Of a DNA stretch of 64,000 nucleotides, positions 47,523 to 57,284 are shown piece after piece. The notes beneath the pieces are model-generated. The model searched no databases, was not told the origin of the DNA, and saw only the letters and a program-made list of their open reading frames with translations. The first letter of the stretch is position 1. Each line of letters begins with the position of its first letter. A program made the translations under genes and the position numbers. The DNA comes from Roseateles depolymerans (GTDB lineage: Bacteria; Pseudomonadota; Gammaproteobacteria; Burkholderiales; Burkholderiaceae_C). The stretch lies in the NCBI RefSeq assembly GCF_003387155.1, contig NZ_QUMT01000002.1, positions 315,694 to 379,693 on the forward strand. The letters are read 5' to 3'.

Positions 47523-47682
47523 GAAAAAAGAATTCCTTCAAATAGCGCTCGGTGTTCGCAAGGATCGCTGCCAAAGCAGTTGATTCAGGGACTGAATGAG
47601 CTGTCTTTGGCTGGGCTCTCGAAGCGGGGTATCCGGATTCCGCTTCCGAATCGACGCGCAGGGTTTGCCAGCAAAGACGCGG

Positions 47683-47712
47683 ATTCTAGCCTTATTTTTT
47701 GAGGCTGACCAA
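47683..47712 (-). promoter_or_regulatory. Candidate sigma-70 promoter of rpsU
   Basis: On the minus strand TTGGTC (47712-47707) and TAGAAT (47688-47683) are separated by 18 bases, a good sigma-70 pair, with a start expected near 47676 and a leader of about 150 bases to rpsU. Confidence 0.6.
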
Positions 47713-48128
47713 CAAACCAGTGAAAACGTGTCGCGGCCGCCTTGTGAAATATCGCGGAGCAGCACGGGAGGAGCTGTCCAAAGCGGGCCGAACCCGGCAC
47801 AAGGGCACATTTGGGGGAGGAAGCCCCCCCGCGCTGCGGGTGGCGACCCGGCCGCTGCCCGAGATGGGAGATGGTATCGTGCCGATTCCTTCTGGTGGCA
47901 TCTTCGGGCGACCGTAGTATCAAACGTTCGCAGGGCATTCACGGCGTGATCGAGTGCTCGCACGGGGCGCCTTCTTGCCCCTGGGGGTCACGCTAGGATG
48001 CGGAGCCCCAAGCTTAGGGGGAGTCAAGGGCGATTGCAGCCTTGGGCTCTTGCCCCGGTTCGTTCAGGGCATCTACATTCAGTCATCCACCATTCGACCG
48101 CCAGGCCCATCCTGGCCCGGCCCGTCCC
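47713..48128. other. Intergenic region, no gene seen
   Basis: About 415 bases separate the rpsU promoter from the PAS/GGDEF-like gene. Open frames here are short and lack family features, and no strong hairpin was seen. It should hold the promoter of the PAS/GGDEF-like gene, but I could not pick one with confidence. Confidence 0.4.
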
Positions 48129-49154
48129 ATGGAATTTTCTGCCGCTGCGTCCCCTGCGCCAGCCAGTTTTGAAGCTTGGCTTGCCACCCTCGGGGCGCCC
48201 CAGGCGCCGGTGGCCGCCGCCCTGCTGAGCCTGATGGAGCCGACCGGGGCCTGCCTCACCATCAAGTCCATGGCGACCGGACGTTATGTCTTCGCCAGCC
48301 CGGGCATGGCGGAGCTGCTGGGCCGCGCCGAAGACGGTGTGGTCGGCAACACCGACAACGAGTTGATGCGCGTCGATGAAATGCAGGCCATGCGCCGGGC
48401 CGAGCAGGCCACGCTGGCCCAGCGCAGCGTCGTGAGCTCGGAGCACCGCCTGGAGCTGGGCGGGCGGCGTCGCGAGGTCACCGTCACCCGCATCCCGCTG
48501 GGCACGGACCACCTGATGGCGCTGTGGAGCGACAAGACCGAGGAGCGTCATCGCGAATCCCACCTGCAGCGGGCCTTGCAGCAACTCGAGCAGCAGCAAA
48601 AGGCGCTGGAGCAGATGCGCCGCGAACTGCAGCAGGGCAGTGGACGAGACGATGTGTCGGGCCTCTACATGCGCGCCCAGTTTGACGACCAGCTGCTGCG
48701 CGAGATCGATCTCTCCACCCGCGAACACCGCGAGTTCACTCTGGTGCTGATTGCGCTGGATGCGCAGCCGGCCAGCGACGGCGAGCCGCTGAGTGCGGAA
48801 GCCCGTACCCGGTTGCTGGAAGGGCTGGGCCGCATGCTGCGGGCCAACACCCGTGCGATGGATGCGGCCTGCCGCATTGGCGAGGACATGTTCGCGGTGC
48901 TGCTGTCCGGCGTGGGGCTGGCGACCGCCCATGCGCGCATGGAGCAACTGCGCCGTCAGTGCCATGCACAGATCGTGGTGCTGCACGGCCAGGACCTGGG
49001 CCTGTCCCTGTCCATGGGGGTGGCCAGCTTCCCGCATACCGCGTCGCGGCAGGAGGAATTGCTGCAGGCTGCGGAGATGGCGGTGAATGAAGCGCAGCGC
49101 CGTGGCGGCAATCAGGTGGTGCTGGCGTCGATCCCGTTCGGACTCGGCGGCTGA
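48129..49154 (+). CDS. PAS domain protein with degenerate GGDEF domain
   Basis: The 341-residue cytosolic protein has an N-terminal PAS-like domain (about 35-135), a coiled coil (about 140-168, HLQRALQQLEQQQKALEQMR) and a GGDEF-type domain. The DxLTGL entry survives as DDVSGLYMRAQF. The signature GGDEF has become GEDMF at 251-255 (CRIGEDMFAVLL), and the metal-binding and substrate half-site (the NDxxGHxxGD stretch) is missing. It therefore probably lacks diguanylate cyclase activity and may act as a sensor, GTP-binding or scaffold protein. The start ATG 48129 gives the natural N-terminus. Confidence 0.75.
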   Translation: MEFSAAASPAPASFEAWLATLGAPQAPVAAALLSLMEPTGACLTIKSMATGRYVFASPGMAELLGRAEDGVVGNTDNELMRVDEMQAMRRAEQATLAQRSVVSSEHRLELGGRRREVTVTRIPLGTDHLMALWSDKTEERHRESHLQRALQQLEQQQKALEQMRRELQQGSGRDDVSGLYMRAQFDDQLLREIDLSTREHREFTLVLIALDAQPASDGEPLSAEARTRLLEGLGRMLRANTRAMDAACRIGEDMFAVLLSGVGLATAHARMEQLRRQCHAQIVVLHGQDLGLSLSMGVASFPHTASRQEELLQAAEMAVNEAQRRGGNQVVLASIPFGLGG

Positions 49155-49247
49155 TCCGGCAAGATGTCTGGCGGGCCGACCGCCACGACTGGCTGGGTCG
49201 GCACCCCTCGATAGGCCGCCGCGAGACGGCTCCCGCGCCCGATGGAC

Positions 49248-49733
<486 letters not shown>

Positions 49734-49745
49734 GAAGAGTAAGAG

Positions 49746-49925
49746 GTGTCCACAGCGAACCGTGAGTCGCATTCCTGAACCCTAGGGGTACAGGTGGGCG
49801 AGGTCAGCAAAGCTTCGGGTTCATCTGACGCGAGACGCTCACACCAGCCTTGCAATGTTCCAAGCCCTTGCTCGCGAAAGCATCGGTTCAAGGAAATATA
49901 AAACTCACGCGAACGCGGTGGACAG
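49746..49925 (-). ncRNA. ssrS: 6S RNA
   Basis: About 180 bases between zapA and the EVE gene on the minus strand form the expected long hairpin. The closing stem pairs GTCCAC (49923-49918) with GTGGAC (49754-49749), then CGTGAGT with ACTCACG, then CCTTGAACC (49893-49885) with GGTTCAGG (49782-49775). The strings CCTTGAACCGAT on the 5' side and CCCTAGGGTTCAGG on the 3' side resemble the E. coli 6S RNA arms. 6S RNA sequesters sigma-70 RNA polymerase in stationary phase. A -10 box lies at the expected distance upstream. Ends are approximate. Confidence 0.85.
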
Positions 49926-49930
49926 GGAAG

Positions 49931-49936
49931 ATTCTA
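49931..49936 (-). promoter_or_regulatory. -10 box of the 6S RNA promoter
   Basis: TAGAAT on the minus strand lies six bases before the predicted 6S RNA 5' end. A -35 element upstream (around GCTTTG) is weak. Confidence 0.55.
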
Positions 49937-49952
49937 CGCCGGTGTGGACCGC

Positions 49953-50330
49953 TCAAAGCAGTTGCCCATCTTGAGCAAGGGCTTCATCGATCCGCTTCAA
50001 CAAGACGTCAATTTCGGGTAGGACTTCTGCGGAGATTTCCGTGCTGGCCGAGAGCGGGGCATTCGATGCTGCCGGAAGGCCGGACGACGCTGCAGCAGCA
50101 CCGCCCGACTCGGAAGCGGCTGCCAGTGCTGCCGCATCGCTCAGCGAGAAAGCCAGGTTCAGTGCAGCCAGCACCGCAATGCGTTCACGGGCCTTGATCT
50201 TGCCGGAGTCGCGGATGGCGCACATTTCCTTGTCCACCCGCGCAACCGCCTTGGTCAGGGCCGCTTCACCGCCCTCGGGGCAGCCCAGCAGGTAGCTCTG
50301 GCCCATGATGGTGACTTCCATTTGCTTCAT
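49953..50330 (-). CDS. zapA: Cell division protein ZapA
   Basis: ZapA binds and bundles FtsZ filaments. The 125-residue protein starts MKQMEVTIMGQSYLLGCPEG, with GGEAALTKAVARVDKEMCAI and ERIAVLAALNLAFSL, the ZapA pattern. Between the helices lies an Ala/Ser-rich insertion (about 65-90), and the C-terminal coiled coil ends LLKRIDEALAQDG. The ATG overlaps the stop of the upstream coiled-coil gene (ATGA, 50327-50330). It is followed by 6S RNA. Confidence 0.93.
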   Translation of the reverse strand: MKQMEVTIMGQSYLLGCPEGGEAALTKAVARVDKEMCAIRDSGKIKARERIAVLAALNLAFSLSDAAALAAASESGGAAAASSGLPAASNAPLSASTEISAEVLPEIDVLLKRIDEALAQDGQLL

Positions 50331-50545
50331 GTGCCGCTCTTTTGCGAGTCAGAGGATTCGAGGGGCAGGCGGTCCAGCAGTGCATCCACCCGGGCCCGTG
50401 CGGCGGCCAGGCGCGAGCGCAGGCTGTCACGCTCCACCGTCAGGGCCTGCACCTGTTCCTGCAGCAGCGCATTGGTCCGCGTGAGCTCTTCATGGCGCAC
50501 AAGCAGGCGCTCCACACGATCGACAAGGTCGTTCAGGCTGGGCAT
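50327..50545 (-). CDS. Small coiled-coil protein (TIGR02449-like, ZapB-type)
   Basis: The 72-residue protein is almost entirely a coiled coil (LVDRVERLLVRHEELTRTNA and LLQEQVQALTVERDSLRSRL) and fits the TIGR02449 family found upstream of zapA in many proteobacteria. It is a likely partner of ZapA at the divisome. Its stop codon overlaps the zapA start, showing translational coupling. Confidence is in the family pattern and position; no direct role is proven. Confidence 0.8.
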   Translation of the reverse strand: MPSLNDLVDRVERLLVRHEELTRTNALLQEQVQALTVERDSLRSRLAAARARVDALLDRLPLESSDSQKSGT

Positions 50546-50626
50546 GGTGGCAGGAGTCCGTCAGATAAATCGGTGTGGCGTCGCGGCCACCCAAAGATTG
50601 TAGGCGTCGTGGTGCGGGCGCAAGGC

Positions 50627-51265
50627 TCAACGGGCCCCAGCCAGGGGGGCGCTGTCACATTCGGAAACGACTGCGCACCGCTCGCACAGCGGGCGGCGCG
50701 CCTGGCAGACATAACGGCCATGCAAGATCAGCCAGTGGTGGGCATCCACCAGGAATTCGGCCGGCACCCGCGCCAGCAGTTGCTGCTCGACTTCCAGGAC
50801 GTTTTTCCCGGGCGCCAGGCCCGTGCGATTGCTGACGCGGAAGATGTGCGTGTCCACCGCCATGGTGGCTTCGCCGAAGGCCACATTGAGCACCACATTG
50901 GCGGTCTTGCGGCCGACGCCGGGCAGGGCTTCCAGCGCTTCCCGGCTGCGTGGCACCTGGCCGCCGTGTTGTTCCACCAGGATGCGGCAGGTGGCGTACA
51001 GGTTGCGCGCCTTGGTCTTGTAGAGGCCAATGGTCTTGATGAACTCGGCCAGCCGCTCTTCGCCCAGGTCCAGCATCTTCTGCGGCGTATTGGCCACCAC
51101 GAAGAGTCGCCGGGTGGCCTTGTTCACGCCCACATCGGTCGCCTGCGCCGACAGCAGCACGGCGGCCAGCAGCTCAAACACGCTGGCGTATTCAAGCTCC
51201 GTCTGCGGGGACGGATTGGCCCGGCGCAGGGTTTCAAAAAAGGTCTGGATCTGCTGACGGTTCAT
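50627..51265 (-). CDS. nth: Endonuclease III
   Basis: Nth is a DNA glycosylase/AP lyase that removes oxidised pyrimidines. The 212-residue protein has the HhH motif ALPGVGRKTANVVLN with the catalytic Lys, the catalytic Asp in MAVDTHIFRVSNRTGL, and the C-terminal [4Fe-4S] loop C-X6-C-X2-C-X5-C (CQARRPLCERCAVVSEC). It begins 13 bases after the end of rsxB on the same strand. rsxB-nth neighbourhoods are common in proteobacteria. Confidence 0.96.
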   Translation of the reverse strand: MNRQQIQTFFETLRRANPSPQTELEYASVFELLAAVLLSAQATDVGVNKATRRLFVVANTPQKMLDLGEERLAEFIKTIGLYKTKARNLYATCRILVEQHGGQVPRSREALEALPGVGRKTANVVLNVAFGEATMAVDTHIFRVSNRTGLAPGKNVLEVEQQLLARVPAEFLVDAHHWLILHGRYVCQARRPLCERCAVVSECDSAPLAGAR

Positions 51266-51278
51266 GGCCGATGCCTCT

Positions 51279-51947
51279 TCAGGCGCCGCGCTTGGCGCGT
51301 GCGCGGGCCAGGGCGGCTTCGATCACCGCGCGCTTGCGGTCCAGTTGCACCGGGTCGGTCAGCCGGGAGGCTTCCTCCAGATGCTCCAGCTTGTGCTGGG
51401 CCTTGGCTTCCAGCGCCAGGGCCTGTTCCTGCTGCTGGCGTGCGGTTCGCACTTCATGGGCGCGGTAGCGGGTGCGGGCGGTGTCCGCTTGCGCCGGGCT
51501 CCAGGCGTCCCAACCGGTGCGGCCGGGGGTGACGTCCTTGAGTGAAATGCAGTCCACCGGACAGACGGGAATGCACAGCTCGCAGCCGGTGCAGTCTTCT
51601 TCCAGCACGACATGCATCTGCTTGTTGCTGCCCAAAATGGCATCTACCGGGCAGGCCTTGATGCAGAGCGTGCAGCCAATGCACCAGTCCTCGTCAATCA
51701 CCGCCAGGCGCAGCGGGCCTTCCACGCCGTGTTCCGGGTTGAGCGGGACCACCGGCTGGCCGGTGACGGCCGCCAGGCGGCGGATGCCCTCGGCGCCGCC
51801 AGGCGGGCACTGGTTGATCGCCGCCTCGCCGTGGGCGATGGCGTGCGCATACGAATGGCAGTCGGGATAGCCGCAGCGCGTGCACTGCGTCTGCGGCAAG
51901 GCCTGGTCCAGTTGATGGACCAGGGCCTGCAGGGCTTGGGAATTCAC
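51279..51947 (-). CDS. rsxB: RnfB/RsxB-type Fe-S ferredoxin-like protein
   Basis: The 222-residue protein starts at GTG 51947, overlapping the stop of the PHA depolymerase gene (GTGA). Residues 22, 25, 30 and 47 (CTRCGYPDC and QCPPGG) form the N-terminal 4Fe-4S site, and two ferredoxin clusters follow ([17 protein letters not shown] and [15 protein letters not shown]). A long helical tail ends the protein. The usual N-terminal membrane helix is absent, so this is a soluble form. No rnfA, C, D, E or G genes are near. It may serve electron transfer to nearby Fe-S enzymes. Confidence 0.88.
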   Translation of the reverse strand: MNSQALQALVHQLDQALPQTQCTRCGYPDCHSYAHAIAHGEAAINQCPPGGAEGIRRLAAVTGQPVVPLNPEHGVEGPLRLAVIDEDWCIGCTLCIKACPVDAILGSNKQMHVVLEEDCTGCELCIPVCPVDCISLKDVTPGRTGWDAWSPAQADTARTRYRAHEVRTARQQQEQALALEAKAQHKLEHLEEASRLTDPVQLDRKRAVIEAALARARAKRGA

Positions 51948-53257
51948 TCGGTCGTCTGGCGCTGGCGGCTGGTCTTGGCGGACGAGCGCCGGGGCGCGGC
52001 TGTCTGATGCAACGGGGCTGCATCGTACTTGGCAATGAAGTCGCGCACGGTCGGATAGACCTTCTCGCGCCAGCGGCGGCCCGAGAAAATGCCGTAGTGG
52101 CCGGCGCCGATGGCGTCGTAGTGGTTCTGATGCTCCGGCGCAATGCCGCTGCACAGCTCATGCGCGGCCTTGGTCTGGCCCGCGCCGGAGATGTCGTCCA
52201 GCTCGCCTTCCACCGTCAGCAGGGCGGTCTCTTGGATGTCCTGCGGGCGCACCAGCTGGCCCGCCACCTCCCAGGTGCCGTTCACCAGCGCAAAGTCCTG
52301 GAAGACGGTGCGGATGGTGTCCAGGTAGTACTCGGCCGGCATGTCCAGCACCGCGTTGTACTCGTCGTAGAAACGGCGGTGGGACTCGGCGCTGTCGTCA
52401 TCGCCGCGCACCAGGTCCAGGAAGTAGTCGTAATGGGAGGTGAGGTGGCGGTCCGGATTCATCGCCACGAAGCCGGTGTGCTGCAGGAAGCCGGGGTAGA
52501 CGCGGCGGCCTTCGCCCGGATAGTTGGTCGGCACGCGGTGGATGACGTTGTTCTCGAACCAGCTGTAGCTCTTGTTCATCGCCAGGTTGTTGACCGCGGT
52601 GGGGCTGCGACGGGCGTCGATGGGGCCGCCCATCATGGTCATCGAGCGAGGCGTGGTCTCGCCGTTGCTGGCCATCAGCGAAATGGCCGCCAGCACCGGG
52701 ACGGTGGGCTGGCAGACGGAGATGACGTGGCAATCCGTGCCCACATGCCGGATGAACTCCTGCACGTAGAAGATGTAGTCGTCGAGGTGGAAGGCCCCCT
52801 GGTCCAGCGGGACCATGCGGGCGTCGGTCCAGTCGGTGATATACACCTTGTGGTCCTTGAGCAGCTGCCGCACCGTGTCGCGCAGCAGCGTGGCATGGTG
52901 GCCGGAGAGTGGGGCCACCACCAGCACCGTGGGCTGCGACTTCATCTTGGCCAGCACGGCTTCGTCGTCGCTGTATCGCTTGAAGCGCACCAGGCGGCAG
53001 AACGGTTTTTCCAGCGCCACCAGTTCCTGCACGGCCACGTCCACCCCGTCGACCTGGACGGACGGGATGTTGAAGGCGGGCTTTTCGTATTCCTTGGCCA
53101 GCCGGTGCATCAGGTCCAGGCCTGCGGACAGGCGCTGGGAGGCCGGCATGTGCGAGAAGGGCGACAGCGGATGGCTGTAGAGCTTGGCAGCGGCGCTCGC
53201 GAATTCGGCGAACGGACTCATCAGCGCGCGCTGGGTTTCATAGAGCTGGTAAAGCAT
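51944..53257 (-). CDS. phaZ: Intracellular polyhydroxyalkanoate depolymerase
   Basis: The enzyme hydrolyses stored PHB inside the cell. The 437-residue protein has the N-terminal [16 protein letters not shown] of the PhaZ1 group, a helical cap, and the nucleophile loop [12 protein letters not shown], with Cys182 matching the catalytic cysteine (Cys183) of Ralstonia eutropha PhaZ1. The His near the end ([19 protein letters not shown]) completes the fold. The start ATG 53257 fits the family N-terminus; the frame to 53392 is rejected. Its stop couples to rsxB. The C-terminal 30 residues are basic and low complexity. Confidence 0.93.
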   Translation of the reverse strand: MLYQLYETQRALMSPFAEFASAAAKLYSHPLSPFSHMPASQRLSAGLDLMHRLAKEYEKPAFNIPSVQVDGVDVAVQELVALEKPFCRLVRFKRYSDDEAVLAKMKSQPTVLVVAPLSGHHATLLRDTVRQLLKDHKVYITDWTDARMVPLDQGAFHLDDYIFYVQEFIRHVGTDCHVISVCQPTVPVLAAISLMASNGETTPRSMTMMGGPIDARRSPTAVNNLAMNKSYSWFENNVIHRVPTNYPGEGRRVYPGFLQHTGFVAMNPDRHLTSHYDYFLDLVRGDDDSAESHRRFYDEYNAVLDMPAEYYLDTIRTVFQDFALVNGTWEVAGQLVRPQDIQETALLTVEGELDDISGAGQTKAAHELCSGIAPEHQNHYDAIGAGHYGIFSGRRWREKVYPTVRDFIAKYDAAPLHQTAAPRRSSAKTSRQRQTTE

Positions 53258-53511
53258 CTGGCGACCCCTACGGAAAAGCGGTGGACCTGGAGCAAGCGCC
53301 CCGCGGATTGTGCAATGCAGCAATTCTAGGGCGGCGAGGCGTTCAGTGTCCGCCGCGAATGCGACATCCGCGCAGCGATGAGGCCGGTGCAACCCGAACG
53401 GACAGGGTTTTCGTCACGTAAGTGGGGGAGACGTGCAGGGCGTGAGGGGACGGACAGGCCATGCGCCGGGTTGGGGCGTCAGTCTGGCGTCAGCCTTGGA
53501 AGGTTGTGGAA
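53258..53511. other. Intergenic region upstream of phaZ, no gene seen
   Basis: About 250 bases lie between the phaZ start and the aminotransferase terminator. Small frames exist on both strands but none looks coding. It should hold the phaZ promoter; I see no clear -35/-10 pair. Confidence 0.4.
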
Positions 53512-53543
53512 AAGGGCCGACCCGCGCTGGCGGATCGGCCCTT
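53512..53543 (-). terminator. Terminator of the aminotransferase gene
   Basis: On the minus strand AAGGGCCGA - 14-base loop - TCGGCCCTT followed by TTCC forms a 9-bp hairpin 68 bases after the aminotransferase stop. Confidence 0.7.
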
Positions 53544-53610
53544 GTGCCTTGCCGTTCATGCCGCTTGGGGCGGCAGCGCTGGCAAGTTCGATGTGGGCAA
53601 GGGAAGCGGA

Positions 53611-54813
53611 TCAGGCCTTCTTGACGGCGGCAATGGCGGCCGCCACGGCCTTGATGTTCTTGCTGTTGAGTGCAGCCACGCAGATCCGGCCCGAGTCCAC
53701 GCCGTACACGCCGAATTCGCTGCGCAGGCGCTGCATCTGTTCCACGCTCAGCCCCGAATAGCTGAACATGCCCTTCTGGCGGGTGACGAAGCTCAGGTCT
53801 TCAGTGATGCCCGCGGCCTTGAGCTCCTGCACCAGCGCTTCACGCATCTGGCGGATGCGCACGCGCATGCCGCCCAGCTCTTCCTCCCACTGCGCCCGCA
53901 GGGCGGGCGTGGACAGCACCGTGGCCACCACCTGGGCGCCATGAGTGGGCGGGTTGGAGTAGTTGGTGCGGATGACGATCTTGAGCTGGCTCAGCACCTT
54001 GGTGGTTTCTTCGGCAGTGCTGCAAACCACGCTCAGGGCGCCCACGCGCTCGCCATACAGCGAGAAGCTCTTGGAGAAGCTGGTGGACACGAAGAAGTCC
54101 AGGCCGGCCGCCAGGAACTGGCGGATGACCGCGCCATCTTCGGCGATGCCCTCGCCAAAGCCCTGATAGGCCATGTCCAGGAAGGGCACCAGGCCCGCGG
54201 TCTTGACGGCTTCCACCACCTGTTCCCACTGGGCGCTGGTCAGGTCGTAGCCGGTGGGGTTGTGGCAGCAGGCATGCAGCACGACGATGGTGCCGGCCGG
54301 GGCGGCCTTGAGCGCGGCCAGCATGCCGTCGAAGTGGATGCCGCGGTTGGCGGCGTCGTAGTAGGGATAGGTCTCGACGGTGAAGCCGGCGTTGGTGAAC
54401 AGCGCGCGGTGGTTTTCCCAGGACGGGTCGGAGATCAGCACCTTGGCCGACGGATTGAGCCGCTTGAGGAAGTCCGCGCCGACCTTCAGGCCGCCGGTGC
54501 CGCCCAGCGCCTGGACGGTGGCCACGCGCTTGTTCTTCACCACGTCCGAGTCGGCGCCGAACACCAGGCCCTGCACCGCCTGGTCATAGGCGGCGATGCC
54601 GTCGATGGGCAAATAGCCGCGGGCCTTGGGGGCGGCCAGCATCTGCGCCTCGGCGGCGGCCACGCAGGCCAGCAGGGGCAACTTGCCGTTGTCGTCGTAG
54701 TAGACACCCACGCCCAGATTCACCTTGTTGGGATTGGGGTCGGCATTGAATTGCTCGTTCAGCCCCAGGATGGGGTCGCGGGGGGCCATGGCGACGGCGG
54801 CGAACAGGGACAT
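53611..54813 (-). CDS. Aromatic/aspartate aminotransferase (class I)
   Basis: The 400-residue PLP enzyme transfers amino groups between aspartate or aromatic amino acids and 2-oxoacids. Family motifs are DPNPNKVNLGVGVYYDDNGK, the TVQALGGTGGL loop, HACCHNPTGYDLT, the PLP lysine in STSFSKSFSLYGERVG and the C-terminal GMFSYSGLSVEQMQRLRSEF. Such enzymes of the AspC/TyrB group are closely related and the sequence alone does not separate them. It diverges from uvrB across a 204-base region with tandem repeats. Start at 54813. Confidence 0.94.
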   Translation of the reverse strand: MSLFAAVAMAPRDPILGLNEQFNADPNPNKVNLGVGVYYDDNGKLPLLACVAAAEAQMLAAPKARGYLPIDGIAAYDQAVQGLVFGADSDVVKNKRVATVQALGGTGGLKVGADFLKRLNPSAKVLISDPSWENHRALFTNAGFTVETYPYYDAANRGIHFDGMLAALKAAPAGTIVVLHACCHNPTGYDLTSAQWEQVVEAVKTAGLVPFLDMAYQGFGEGIAEDGAVIRQFLAAGLDFFVSTSFSKSFSLYGERVGALSVVCSTAEETTKVLSQLKIVIRTNYSNPPTHGAQVVATVLSTPALRAQWEEELGGMRVRIRQMREALVQELKAAGITEDLSFVTRQKGMFSYSGLSVEQMQRLRSEFGVYGVDSGRICVAALNSKNIKAVAAAIAAVKKA

Positions 54814-54901
54814 GGAGATTTCCTGACAGGTGTCCTGACACTACGTTGGCACGAGGGGCGGCGAGAATGTGCGGCGCCACCCGGCCAACCAGTCACAGGT
54901 G

Positions 54902-54937
54902 CAAGTTGACGGGCAAGTTGACGGACATGTTGACGGG
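54902..54937. repeat. Three 12-bp tandem repeats upstream of uvrB
   Basis: Three near-identical units (CAAGTTGACGGG, CAAGTTGACGGA, CATGTTGACGGG) each contain TTGAC, which resembles a -35 hexamer. They lie about 80-115 bases before the uvrB start. No LexA box could be seen nearby. Confidence 0.75.
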
Positions 54938-55017
54938 TTTGCTACGCTGTACCGTTGGTTGCCCAACGCAGCTTGCCGATTGTAGGCAGGGAACGGGCGT
55001 TGCCCAGGGATTACCCG

Positions 55018-57201
55018 ATGAGTCGTACCACTGTTGCCAAGACCCTTGCAGCCGCCCGCGGCGGCGCCGCTTCATCGTCCGAAGCCCATGCCCTCGGGCA
55101 GGGCGAGGGTGCGGCCGGCGCCGGCAGCGAGCCGCCGAAGGGCGAATTCGTTGCTTTCGAAGGCTCTCCCTTCCAGCTGTTCCAGCCTTACCCGCCGGCC
55201 GGCGACCAGCCCACGGCCATCCAGCAACTGGTCGAGGGGGTCCAGGACGGGCTGAGCTTCCAGACCCTGCTGGGCGTGACCGGGTCGGGCAAGACCTTCA
55301 CCATGGCCAACACCATTGCCCGCCTGGGGCGGCCGGCCATCGTGTTCGCGCCCAACAAGACGCTGGCGGCGCAGCTCTACAGCGAGTTCCGGGAATTCTT
55401 TCCGAAGAATGCGGTGGAGTATTTCGTCAGCTACTACGACTACTACCAGCCCGAAGCCTATGTGCCGCAGCGCGATCTCTTCATCGAGAAGGACAGCGCC
55501 ATCAACGAGCAGATCGAGCAGTTGCGCCTGTCCTGCACCAAGAGCCTGCTGGAGCGGCGGGATGTGGTGATCGTGGCGTCGGTGTCGGCCATCTACGGTA
55601 TCGGCAACCCGAGCGACTACCACCAGATGGTCATGACGCTGCGGGTGGGGGACAAGCTGGGCCAGCGGGACGTGATCGCCCAGCTCGCCCGCATGCAGTA
55701 CACCCGCAACGAAACCGAATTCACCCGGGGCCACTTCCGCGTGCGCGGGGACACCATTGACGTCTTCCCGGCGGAGCATTCCGAACTGGCCCTGCGCATC
55801 GAGCTGTTCGATGACGAGGTGGACGGCCTGCAGCTGTTCGATCCGCTCACCGGCCACATCCGGCAGAAGATTCCTCGCTTCACCGTCTACCCGTCCAGCC
55901 ACTACGTGACCCCGCGGGACCGGGTGGTGGCGGCCATGGAGACCATCAAGGAAGAGCTGCGCGAGCGTGTGGCCTTCTTCGTCAAGGAAGGCAAGCTGGT
56001 GGAGGCGCAGCGGCTGGAGCAGCGCACCCGGTTCGACCTGGAAATGCTGCAGGAGGTGGGCCACTGCAAGGGCATCGAGAACTACACCCGGCATCTGTCC
56101 GGCGCCGCGCCGGGCGAGCCGCCGCCCACGCTGGTGGACTATCTGCCGCCCGATGCGCTGATGTTCCTGGACGAAAGCCATGTGCTGATCGGCCAGTTCG
56201 GTGCCATGTACAACGGCGACCGGGCCCGCAAGACCACGCTGGTGGAATACGGATTCCGACTGCCCTCGGCCATGGACAACCGCCCGCTGAAGTTCGAGGA
56301 ATACGAGCGCAAGATGCGCCAGGCCATCTTCGTCTCGGCCACGCCGGGCGACTATGAGAAGCGACAGGCCGGGCAGGTGGTGGAGCAGGTGGTGCGTCCG
56401 ACGGGTCTGGTCGATCCGGTGGTGGAAGTGCGCCCGGCGGTCCACCAGGTGGACGATGTGCTGCAGGAGATCCGCGACCGCGTCGAGATCAACGAGCGGG
56501 TGCTGATCACCACGCTGACCAAGCGCATGGCCGAGCAGTTGACCGAATACCTGAGCGACAACGGCGTGAAGGTGCGCTACCTGCACTCGGACGTGGACAC
56601 GGTCGAGCGGGTGGAGATCCTGCGCGACCTGCGCCTGGGTACCTTCGACGTGCTGGTGGGCATCAACCTGCTGCGGGAGGGCCTGGACATTCCGGAGGTC
56701 TCGCTGGTGGCCATCCTGGATGCCGACAAGGAAGGTTTCCTGCGCGCCGAACGCAGCCTGATCCAGACCATCGGGCGCGCCGCGCGGAATGTGAACGGCA
56801 AGGCCATTTTGTATGCCGACCGCATCACCGAGTCCATGCGTAAGGCCATCGGGGAGACGGAACGCCGCCGGGCCAAGCAGATCGAATTCAATGCGGCCAA
56901 CGGCATCACGCCGCGTGGGGTCTTCAAGCGCATCAAGGAACTGATCGAGGGCGTCTACAGCGACAAGCCGGGCCGCGACGATGTCAAGCTGATCGAGCAG
57001 GTGGCCGAGGTCGAGGCCATGAGCGAGAAGGATCTCAGCCGCCGCATCACCCAGCTGGAAAAGCAGATGCTGGAGCATGCGCGCAACCTCGAGTTCGAGA
57101 AGGCGGCGCGGCTGCGGGATCAGCTGTCCCAGCTCAAGGAGCAGGCCTTTGGCGCGGCGGTGCACGACAACGTCGTGCCCATCACCAGCGCGAAGGGCTG
57201 A
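55018..57201 (+). CDS. uvrB: Excinuclease ABC subunit B
   Basis: UvrB is the damage-verifying helicase of nucleotide excision repair. The 727-residue protein has Walker [16 protein letters not shown], the beta-hairpin region [20 protein letters not shown], motif [11 protein letters not shown], motifs [18 protein letters not shown] and [10 protein letters not shown], and a C-terminal UVR domain ([20 protein letters not shown]). The N-terminal 40 residues are a Gly/Ser/Ala-rich tail not found in E. coli UvrB. The ATG 55018 with AGGGA upstream is chosen over 54955. Confidence 0.96.
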   Translation: MSRTTVAKTLAAARGGAASSSEAHALGQGEGAAGAGSEPPKGEFVAFEGSPFQLFQPYPPAGDQPTAIQQLVEGVQDGLSFQTLLGVTGSGKTFTMANTIARLGRPAIVFAPNKTLAAQLYSEFREFFPKNAVEYFVSYYDYYQPEAYVPQRDLFIEKDSAINEQIEQLRLSCTKSLLERRDVVIVASVSAIYGIGNPSDYHQMVMTLRVGDKLGQRDVIAQLARMQYTRNETEFTRGHFRVRGDTIDVFPAEHSELALRIELFDDEVDGLQLFDPLTGHIRQKIPRFTVYPSSHYVTPRDRVVAAMETIKEELRERVAFFVKEGKLVEAQRLEQRTRFDLEMLQEVGHCKGIENYTRHLSGAAPGEPPPTLVDYLPPDALMFLDESHVLIGQFGAMYNGDRARKTTLVEYGFRLPSAMDNRPLKFEEYERKMRQAIFVSATPGDYEKRQAGQVVEQVVRPTGLVDPVVEVRPAVHQVDDVLQEIRDRVEINERVLITTLTKRMAEQLTEYLSDNGVKVRYLHSDVDTVERVEILRDLRLGTFDVLVGINLLREGLDIPEVSLVAILDADKEGFLRAERSLIQTIGRAARNVNGKAILYADRITESMRKAIGETERRRAKQIEFNAANGITPRGVFKRIKELIEGVYSDKPGRDDVKLIEQVAEVEAMSEKDLSRRITQLEKQMLEHARNLEFEKAARLRDQLSQLKEQAFGAAVHDNVVPITSAKG

Positions 57202-57284
57202 GTGGCGCCCCCCTTCATTCAAGTCGGTTCGGCCCGAAGTTCGAGTTATTGACCCCTACGGGGCGAAGCGCGAGCATCCTGCTC

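Noticed and set aside
54938-54960. Possible LexA box upstream of uvrB
   Set aside because: CTGTACCGTTGG lacks the second half of the CTGT-N8-ACAG motif.
55072-57222. 716-residue minus-strand frame opposite uvrB
   Set aside because: Shadow of uvrB, His/Gln/Asp-rich.
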